From NCBI GenBank assembly GCA_964534315.1, contig CAZHOV010000016.1:1-50696 (forward strand): a stretch of DNA of 50,696 nucleotides, given 5' to 3'. The notes below the pieces were generated by a model, which worked only from the letters and a program-made list of their open reading frames with translations, was not told the origin of the DNA and did not search any database. The stretch comes from CAZHOV01 sp964534315 (lineage in GTDB: Bacteria > Bacteroidota > Bacteroidia > Chitinophagales > Saprospiraceae). Position numbers and translations under genes: made by a program. This document shows positions 17,030-23,003 of the stretch, one piece after another (position 1 is the stretch's first letter; every line of letters begins with the position of its first letter).

Positions 17030-17333
17030 TGTTTAAGGTTTAGATTTAAGATTTTTTTTAACTTCCTCAGACATAGAGTGTAATTGTAAACTAAACCTTA
17101 AGCGAAATTTAACAATTGATAAATAGGAAAAACTTCATTTCATAGAGCACTTGAAATGAAACATATATAAGGAAAGACCTATTTTTCACAAAGCGTTTGA
17201 AGCTAAAACTATTTGGTTTCCAAATAATCCAGCAATCATTTTCTTATTAAGAATCATACCAAATAAGTAAGATCAAAATTAAAAGCTGAAATTCGTTTGT
17301 GCAATACTGGAAAATAGCTGAAAGTGTTTGTTT

Positions 17334-17358
17334 ATTAGGTATACTACAAATACCTAAT
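17334..17358. promoter_or_regulatory. Inverted repeat in the PhoX-like/btaA intergenic region
   Basis: ATTAGGTAT (17334-17342) and ATACCTAAT (17350-17358) form a perfect 9-bp inverted repeat with spacer ACTACAA. It lies in the 456-bp divergent gap 17030-17485 and could be an operator for either neighbour. The rest of that gap is AT-rich and holds a possible promoter at 17428-17435. An ORF reading through 17299-17532 looks spurious. Confidence 0.4.
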
Positions 17359-17427
17359 CTTGGGTATTGTCCTATTGCTGTTTGGTTGAAAATGAAAACT
17401 ATTTTTCCTGATCCGGCTTTAAAAGCT

Positions 17428-17435
17428 TATTTTTG
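17428..17435 (+). promoter_or_regulatory. Possible Bacteroidota promoter -7 element for btaA
   Basis: TATTTTTG fits the TAnnTTTG -7 consensus of Bacteroidota housekeeping promoters. The expected -33 TTTG about 19 bp upstream is only weakly matched (TTCCTG at 17405-17410). It lies 51 bp before the btaA-like start codon. Confidence 0.4.
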
Positions 17436-17485
17436 CGACATTTCTCTAAGAGGTAAGAAACTCATAAACAATAAATTCATTGATC

Positions 17486-18640
17486 ATGCCATCAACAAAA
17501 ATTGCAGATCGAATATTCTCTTCTATTCATAGCAATAATTTGGTATACAATACGTGCTGGGAAGATCCGCGATGCGACCGGCAATTGTTAGATCTTAAAG
17601 CTGACAGCAATATTGTCATGATAACAAGTGCAGGTTGTAATGCCCTGGATTACGCTTTGAATCGCCCCGGTTCTATCCATTGTATTGATGTTAACCCCAG
17701 GCAGAATGCATTACTCGAACTCAAGTTAGCCAGTATCGAAAATGGTAATTTTAATCATCACTTCAGCTTTTTTGGTTCTGGAGTTCACCATGATGCAGAG
17801 GCTGTCTATCAAGAGGAACTTCGTCCTAAACTGCCAGGCTTTGCTCAAGCATACTGGGATAAAAACATTAACTTTTTCAACGGAAAAGGCGTGCGAAAAA
17901 CCTTTTACCATTATGGTACTTCAGGTACCTTCGCATTTATGGTAAATAAATACCTCAAAACTAGAAAAAAGCTTTTCCGTAATGTTAAAGACTTTTTTGC
18001 CGCCAGTAACATGAAGGAGCAGCAGCGGTTATATTATCAAATTGAACCGAAGGTGCTCAATAAATTTGTCGGTTGGGCGCTCAACAAACACCTTACTATG
18101 TGTCTGCTGGGTGTTCCCAAAAGCCAACAAGAATTATTTAAAACCGAATACGAAAAAGGAGCACTCGGCTTTATTCAGGAATGCCTCCGCAAAGTCTTTA
18201 CCACCTTGCCCATCCAGGAAAATTATTTTTATCAACTCTACATTAACGGGAAATATACCAAAGACTGCTGTCCAGAATACCTGAGAGCCGCTAATTTTGA
18301 AGTTTTACAGGAACAGAGTAACAAAATTAATACCTACACTACTACTATCTCTGACTTTTTAAAGAAAAATCCGGGTCCGTACAGCCATTATGTGTTACTA
18401 GACCATCAGGATTGGCTGGCTGCCAATGCCGTAGATGCGCTTGAGGAAGAATGGCAGTTAATCCTGGAGAATAGTAAACCAGGTACAAAAATATTGCTAC
18501 GTTCTGCTGCGCTCGAAGTGGATTTCTTCCCCGATTTTGTAAAAGACCGCCTGGAATTCGAAAAGGAGCTCACTGCTAAAACACACCAGGAAGACCGCGT
18601 GGGCACTTATGCAAGTGTTTATATGGGAATCGTTAAGTAG
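17486..18640 (+). CDS. btaA: BtaA-like DUF3419 protein (betaine lipid synthesis)
   Basis: I start at the ATG at 17486 (MPSTKIADRIF); an upstream TTG adds two residues. The 384-residue protein has the DUF3419/BtaA hallmarks NTCWEDPRCDRQLL (22-35), ITSAGCNALDYAL (46-58) and IDVNPRQNALLELK (67-80), a SAM-binding fold. BtaA moves the 3-amino-3-carboxypropyl group of S-adenosylmethionine onto diacylglycerol to make diacylglyceryl-homoserine. A methyltransferase gene of the right type follows 67 bp downstream, as expected for BtaB, which supports the assignment. The symbol is given on family and context; activity is inferred. Confidence 0.75.
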   Translation: MPSTKIADRIFSSIHSNNLVYNTCWEDPRCDRQLLDLKADSNIVMITSAGCNALDYALNRPGSIHCIDVNPRQNALLELKLASIENGNFNHHFSFFGSGVHHDAEAVYQEELRPKLPGFAQAYWDKNINFFNGKGVRKTFYHYGTSGTFAFMVNKYLKTRKKLFRNVKDFFAASNMKEQQRLYYQIEPKVLNKFVGWALNKHLTMCLLGVPKSQQELFKTEYEKGALGFIQECLRKVFTTLPIQENYFYQLYINGKYTKDCCPEYLRAANFEVLQEQSNKINTYTTTISDFLKKNPGPYSHYVLLDHQDWLAANAVDALEEEWQLILENSKPGTKILLRSAALEVDFFPDFVKDRLEFEKELTAKTHQEDRVGTYASVYMGIVK

Positions 18641-18707
18641 GGAATGAAAAGAGAATGAAACGAGCACAGGGAACAAAAAGAAAATAAACCATTTAATAAA
18701 GCGAGAA

Positions 18708-19373
18708 ATGAAACAATCCGAATTTTACGATAAAAAGCTAGCCAAAGATTCTGAATCGCAGTCTAAAAATATGGAACGGTATTATCAGCTCCATGCCAAA
18801 ATTTATGATCTTACCAGATGGACTTTTTTATTTGGGCGAGATGCGCTTGTCAAAGCTCTTCCTTTTTCTAAGGAAGATGAAATCACAATTTTGGAAGTTG
18901 GTTGCGGGACAGGTTACAATCTAAAATCCATTGCTAAGCGATTTCCTAAAGCTACCTTAATGGCGTTGGACGTATCAAAAGACATGCTGGATAAGACGAG
19001 TAAAAAATTGGAGGATAAACCCAATAAGTGTCTTTATCTCAATCAGCCTTACGGACTCGATTTTCCGCCCATTCCCGAACAACCGGATCTCGTTATTTTT
19101 TCCTACTCGCTGACGATGATCAACCCACATTGGGACGACCTGATCCTACAAGCTAAAAAGGATTTGAAACCAGGCGGAATTGTCGCTGCGGTAGATTTTC
19201 ACGACTCCCCTTCAAAGGGCTTTAAAAAACATATGGGAAATAATCATGTGCGCATGGACGGGCATATTTTACCTTTCCTGCAGCAACACTTTGAAGATCA
19301 GACTGCCGAGGTAAAAAATGCCTACTTCGGATGGTGGCACTACTTCATGTATATTGGCTCAAAATCTTCGTGA
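18708..19373 (+). CDS. btaB: BtaB-like SAM-dependent methyltransferase
   Basis: This 221-residue class I methyltransferase has motif I ILEVGCGTGYNLKSIAKRFP (about 60-79), LMALDVSKDML (motif II) and DLVIFSYSLTMI (motif IV). The N-terminal YYQLHAKIYDLTRWTFLFGRD resembles BtaB proteins, which add three methyl groups to diacylglyceryl-homoserine to give the betaine lipid DGTS. It follows the BtaA-like gene on the same strand, so the two likely form an operon. Without BtaA beside it I would call it only a methyltransferase. Such lipids commonly replace phospholipids under phosphate limitation; whether that holds here is unknown. Confidence 0.7.
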   Translation: MKQSEFYDKKLAKDSESQSKNMERYYQLHAKIYDLTRWTFLFGRDALVKALPFSKEDEITILEVGCGTGYNLKSIAKRFPKATLMALDVSKDMLDKTSKKLEDKPNKCLYLNQPYGLDFPPIPEQPDLVIFSYSLTMINPHWDDLILQAKKDLKPGGIVAAVDFHDSPSKGFKKHMGNNHVRMDGHILPFLQQHFEDQTAEVKNAYFGWWHYFMYIGSKSS

Positions 19374-19426
19374 AGGATCTGAGAATAGGATTAAAAAGAT
19401 TTTTTAAAATAAAAATGCAATTCTAC

Positions 19427-19457
19427 TTGACAATTTCAAATAATATGCTGTAATTTG
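19427..19457 (+). promoter_or_regulatory. Promoter of the poly-cysteine leader transcript
   Basis: TTGACA begins at 19427 (-33 region) and TAATTTG lies at 19451-19457 (close to the TAnnTTTG -7 element), with 21 bp between the TTG and the TA. Transcription would begin near 19463, giving a very short 5' untranslated leader before the ATG at 19477. Confidence 0.55.
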
Positions 19458-19476
19458 AAGCTATAAAAAATAAAAA

Positions 19477-19596
19477 ATGAATTTCTTTTCTGAACATAAT
19501 AGCTTAACTTCTTTAACCGGCACTAATTGCTGTTGCTGTTGTTGTTCTGTTTCTTCCCAGGGAGAGAAAGGAATTCCAATCGTTTTGATCACTTAA
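19477..19596 (+). CDS. 39-residue leader peptide with six consecutive cysteines
   Basis: An ATG after an A-rich stretch opens a 39-codon ORF: MNFFSEHNSLTSLTGTN, then six Cys codons (TGC TGT TGC TGT TGT TGT, 19528-19545), then SVSSQGEKGIPIVLIT and TAA. It begins about 14 nt after the predicted transcription start and ends 21 nt before a strong intrinsic terminator, which itself precedes the ATP-grasp gene by 19 nt. This is the layout of a transcription attenuator that senses charged cysteinyl-tRNA. Poly-cysteine leader ORFs are known as cysteine-responsive attenuators in mycobacteria; I know of no named one in this position in Bacteroidota. The alternative is a precursor of a ribosomally made modified peptide, since an ATP-grasp ligase follows; the terminator pairing favours the attenuator reading. 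Confidence 0.75.
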   Translation: MNFFSEHNSLTSLTGTNCCCCCCSVSSQGEKGIPIVLIT

Positions 19597-19633
19597 ATAC
19601 TTATCATATTTAATTTCAAAAAAGGCCTTTCTC
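19550..19633 (+). promoter_or_regulatory. Predicted cysteine attenuator: protector hairpin and antiterminator
   Basis: Three mutually exclusive pairings are visible. GAGAAAGG (19564-19571) is perfectly complementary to CCTTTCTC (19626-19633), the left arm of the terminator, so it can act as antiterminator. The same segment can be sequestered in a protector hairpin: TTTCT (19550-19554) with AGAAA (19565-19569), plus inner CC/GG pairs. A ribosome stalled on the Cys codons (19528-19545) would cover the left arm of the protector, free GAGAAAGG, and allow antitermination. With ample Cys-tRNA the ribosome moves on and the terminator forms. The pairings are seen in the sequence; the mechanism is inferred. 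Confidence 0.65.
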
Positions 19634-19655
19634 GAGTTCGGGAAAGGCCTTTTTT
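19618..19655 (+). terminator. Intrinsic terminator between leader ORF and ATP-grasp gene
   Basis: AAAAAAGGCCTTTC (19618-19631) pairs perfectly with GAAAGGCCTTTTTT (19642-19655). Three further pairs extend it to a stem of about 16-17 bp closed by an AGTT loop. The T6 tract is part of the right arm. Its place, after a short ORF and 19 nt before the next start codon, argues for regulated read-through rather than simple operon termination. Confidence 0.9.
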
Positions 19656-19674
19656 CATTTAAAACCACATAAAA

Positions 19675-20706
19675 ATGTCCACTATGATGAATTGGTCCGC
19701 CAATGCAAGGGCTTCCTATGCCCCTGCTTCAAATCCCAAAGTATTTATCCTACACGAAAACGGAGCATGGGTTACTCCATTGAGAACGGAATTGAAGAAC
19801 AGACATATTCCTTTTGAGGAATGGTTTATCAACCAAACTTCGGTCGACCTGGCTTCCATTCCTCCTGAAGGTATTTTCTATAACCGCATGAGTGCTTCTT
19901 CCCACACCAGAGATCACCGGTACGCTATTGAGATCAGCGGTCCGATAATTTCCTGGTTACAAGCCCATGGTAGAACAGTGATCAACAACCGAAGGGCCCT
20001 TCAATTGGAAGTGCGTAAGATGGAGCAGTATCTCGCACTTCATCAATTCGGGCTGCAAACGCCTAGAACAATAGCCGTCAATAATATGAAAGACCTCCTT
20101 CATGCATCAGTGAGGTTTACGGGAAAACCCTTCATCATCAAGCCCAATCGCGGAGGAAAAGGTACTGGTGTCCAACTATTTGAGAATACAAGTCAATTGG
20201 AAGCATCGATCAAAAAAAGACAGCTCACTGAATCCCTCGACGGTATTTATTTGATCCAGGACTATATCCTACCAAAGGGAAAATCTATTGTGCGAATGGA
20301 ATTTATCGGTGGGCAATTTTATTACGCCGTGAAAGTAGACGCATCTAATGGTTTTGAACTATGCCCGGCAGATGAATGCTCGGTGGAACAACAGAGGCCA
20401 AACAACTATAAATTCGAAATCCTGGAAAATTATCAAAATCCGGATATACCCAAATGCGAGCAGTTCCTCAAGGCAAACGGAATGACGATTGCCGCTATCG
20501 AATATGCAGAACGTGCAGATGGCCAGCGGTTTATTTACGATGTCAATATCAATACCAATTATAACCAGGAAGCGGAAGTCAGAAGCGCAAAAGGATATAA
20601 CGGAATGGGTAAAATAGCGGATTACCTCGGTCAGCAGGTGGAAAAACTACTTGCAAAACAACAAGGAGGTCAACATGCTCCCACCATTCAAAACCTTAAC
20701 GCTTAA
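19675..20706 (+). CDS. RimK-like ATP-grasp ligase controlled by the poly-Cys leader
   Basis: The 343-residue protein has an N-terminal pre-ATP-grasp part (PKVFILHENGAWVTPLRTEL, 21-40) and a RimK-type ATP-grasp domain. Visible elements are KPFIIKPNRGGKGTGVQLF (151-169, the ATP-binding loop), the YLIQDYI hinge near 195, and FIYDVNINTNYNQEAE near 285-300 (metal-binding Asn/Glu). Such enzymes form amide bonds between a carboxylate and an amine using ATP. The substrate is not visible. Control by a cysteine-codon leader would suggest use or production of a cysteine-containing or thiol metabolite (inference). The next gene, 9 bp downstream, is a deleted sarcosine-oxidase-like gene, so the original pathway may be partly lost. 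Confidence 0.8.
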   Translation: MSTMMNWSANARASYAPASNPKVFILHENGAWVTPLRTELKNRHIPFEEWFINQTSVDLASIPPEGIFYNRMSASSHTRDHRYAIEISGPIISWLQAHGRTVINNRRALQLEVRKMEQYLALHQFGLQTPRTIAVNNMKDLLHASVRFTGKPFIIKPNRGGKGTGVQLFENTSQLEASIKKRQLTESLDGIYLIQDYILPKGKSIVRMEFIGGQFYYAVKVDASNGFELCPADECSVEQQRPNNYKFEILENYQNPDIPKCEQFLKANGMTIAAIEYAERADGQRFIYDVNINTNYNQEAEVRSAKGYNGMGKIADYLGQQVEKLLAKQQGGQHAPTIQNLNA

Positions 20707-20715
20707 AAAAAAGCC

Positions 20716-21123
20716 ATGAAAGCGATACATCATTACCAACATTACGATGTCATCATCGTTGGGGCCGGAGTTATGGGATTGACAACCGCCTATTTTCTGA
20801 CAAAAGCGGGGAAAGAGGTATTATTGATCGATCAGTATGATGTTTTCAGAAACTTTTTATCGATTTATATACCTGGATTAGCAGATGCAGCAGTCATAGA
20901 AACCAAGGCCTGCTATTACTGTATGACTTCTGATCGCGATTTCATACTGGATCGGTTGACGGATCAATTGGTTATAGCTTCCGGATTTTCCGGCCATGGT
21001 TTCAAATTTGCTCCGCTAATCGGGCGAATACTCTCAGAGCTTGTTCAAAAAGGGGAAGCTGGCTATGATATTTCAAGGTTTGGCATCGACAGACATTACG
21101 CAAAGAAATCAGTCACTGTCTAA
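20716..21123 (+). pseudogene. Sarcosine-oxidase-like flavoprotein with in-frame internal deletion
   Basis: The 135-residue ORF joins two ends of a DAO-family flavoenzyme. Residues 1-42 are the Rossmann FAD-binding start (YDVIIVGAGVMGLTTAYFL). Residues 44-126 match the C-terminus of monomeric sarcosine oxidase: YIPGLADAAV, TKACYYCMTSDRDFILD, with a Cys at the place of the covalent FAD-binding Cys, and ASGFSGHGFKFAPLIG. Intact members have about 380-390 residues, so roughly 240-250 from the middle are missing, with the reading frame kept across a junction near 20836-20850. The substrate domain is absent, so enzyme activity is unlikely. It is cotranscribed with the ATP-grasp gene. Confidence 0.8.
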
Positions 21124-21231
21124 TTTTTTTGTACCCAATAAAATAAATACCCATTCGGTTACAAAAATCACTGTTTTAAAAATCATTTTTACTGAAATTG
21201 GTCCCGAAATAAATTTAAAACCAAATTCGTG

Positions 21232-22845
21232 ATGAAGCATTATTTGTTTTTTCTATTGATCGGGATCAATTTCTTTTTTTCTTATCACCAGGTAATCAGT
21301 CAAGATAAGCCAACCGCTTTCTCTATCCATCTGGAGCAAATGGACTTTCAAAATGCCCCCGCGCTTCAATCGTATGCCTACGGGATCATTGAGGATCACT
21401 GGATACTCATTGGAGGAAAAACCAACGGGCTCCATGATCATCGGCCTCCGTTTGCTTTTTTGCCAAGTGTCCGCAATCAGCAAATTTATTTGGTGGATCC
21501 GACGTCTAAAGAAGTTTGGTCAGCAGGCGTTAGTAGTCTTTCAGGAATACTAGCCGATCAACTGTCCTCTACTAATATGGCTTTTTATCAGGAAGAAAAT
21601 ATCCTCTATTTAGTTGGAGGATACGGATACAGCGATATCCAGGAAGATTGGCTGACACATCCATATCTTACTGCCGTGGATCTGGAGGGGTTGAAAAATG
21701 CCATACTGGAAGGTAATCCCATACAAGACTTCTTTTTCCAGTATCAAGATGATAACATGGCCGTCACTGGAGGACAATTGGCGCAAATAGGGGAAAAGTA
21801 TTATTTGGTGGGCGGGCAGAAATTTACCGGACGGTACAATCCGCATAATGGCCCTTCCTTCATTCAGGAATATACCAACGAAATCAGGATATTCGATATC
21901 AATTTTGACGGAGATCAATTATCTATTGAGAATTATAGTGCGCTTAATGATGCGGATCATTTACATCGAAGAGACTACAATCTATTACCTCAAATTTTTC
22001 AGGACGGTAGCTTTGGAGCGACTCTTTTCACTGGAGTTTTTCAATATGATGTAGATGTACCCTGGTTGAATATTGTCAATATTAAAGAAAACGACTATGA
22101 GGTAGTAATGGGATTTGAGCAGCTTTTAAATCAATACCACACCGCTCATTTGCCCGTTTACGATTCTTCCTACAATGCTATGCATAGCTTTTTCTTTGGG
22201 GGGATAGGAATGTATTATGCGGATGCTGACGGCCAGCTTTGGGTAGATTCGCTAGTACCCTTTGTCAAAACCATTAGCAGGGTAAGCCGATATAAAGACG
22301 GCTCCTATGAAGAACATTTGTCGGACCAGGAAATGCCTGGCTTCTTAGGCGCCAGTGCAGAGTTTATGCTGGCTCCTACTACCCCACTCTACGCACCGGG
22401 AATTGTTAACCTGGATCAACTCCCAGAAGAAAAAACACTTGTGGGGTATATTGTCGGAGGAATAGAAAGTGATCAAAAGAATATCTTTATGCAGATGACA
22501 GGATCCAGCGTAGCAACCAATAAAGTTTTTAAGGTTTTCATCAATAAATCTGCTGCTACTACTACCTATTCCCTGCAGCCCAATGCCCCTTTTAAAATAA
22601 AATGCTATCCTAACCCAGCTAGTGATTCCCTTACAGTAGAATTAGCGGGAGCGAAAAAAGGGGTTATGACCCTTTCTATTTTTGACTTACAGGGAAAAAT
22701 AATAGTTGATCAAAAGATAGATATATCAGAAAATAATTTCAAAACGGTGATAAATATTTCTAAACTTCTCTCTGGCACCTATTACCTCAAGGTAGTCGGA
22801 AATTCAGGAGAACAGGCGGTTGCTAAATTTTCGGTAACTAATTAA
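21232..22845 (+). CDS. Secreted Kelch-like beta-propeller protein with T9SS sorting domain
   Basis: I start at the ATG at 21232 (a GTG precedes it). The 537-residue protein has a signal peptide (MKHYLFFLLIGINFFFSYHQVISQ), Kelch-type blades (ILIGGKTNG, NILYLVGGYG, KYYLVGGQKFTG, HSFFFGGIGMYY, VGYIVGGIES) and a T9SS type A domain at the end (IKCYPNPASDSLTVELAG ... GTYYLKVVG). No catalytic residues are evident, so it may be a surface binding protein. It lies 108 bp after the truncated flavoprotein and probably has its own promoter. Confidence 0.8.
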   Translation: MKHYLFFLLIGINFFFSYHQVISQDKPTAFSIHLEQMDFQNAPALQSYAYGIIEDHWILIGGKTNGLHDHRPPFAFLPSVRNQQIYLVDPTSKEVWSAGVSSLSGILADQLSSTNMAFYQEENILYLVGGYGYSDIQEDWLTHPYLTAVDLEGLKNAILEGNPIQDFFFQYQDDNMAVTGGQLAQIGEKYYLVGGQKFTGRYNPHNGPSFIQEYTNEIRIFDINFDGDQLSIENYSALNDADHLHRRDYNLLPQIFQDGSFGATLFTGVFQYDVDVPWLNIVNIKENDYEVVMGFEQLLNQYHTAHLPVYDSSYNAMHSFFFGGIGMYYADADGQLWVDSLVPFVKTISRVSRYKDGSYEEHLSDQEMPGFLGASAEFMLAPTTPLYAPGIVNLDQLPEEKTLVGYIVGGIESDQKNIFMQMTGSSVATNKVFKVFINKSAATTTYSLQPNAPFKIKCYPNPASDSLTVELAGAKKGVMTLSIFDLQGKIIVDQKIDISENNFKTVINISKLLSGTYYLKVVGNSGEQAVAKFSVTN

Positions 22846-22972
22846 AACATCATCAAAAGGCAAAACTATCTCGCTATGAAATGCCATTTCTTTCTCTACA
22901 CTTTTTGGTTTAAGCTTGAATAATATGTTCATTACCCTAGTTTGATTACCATTTCCACCCACTAATTTTTCC

Positions 22973-22980
22973 TATATTTG
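22973..22980 (+). promoter_or_regulatory. Promoter -7 element of the molybdopterin oxidoreductase
   Basis: TATATTTG is an exact TAnnTTTG match 23 bp before the start codon at 23004. No good -33 TTTG is seen at 19-21 bp upstream. The transcript leader would be about 15 nt. Confidence 0.5.
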
Positions 22981-23003
22981 GCCTATCTAAAATATTCAAA
23001 CAA

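Noticed and set aside
17299..17532. A 77-codon ORF upstream of the BtaA-like gene
   Set aside because: It crosses the inverted repeat and the start of the real gene in another frame, with no recognisable motif or signal.
18641..18664. GGAATGAAAAG-like motif shared with the SDR 3' end (25350-25378)
   Set aside because: Short, purine-rich and imperfect; chance similarity of AT-rich sequence is likely.
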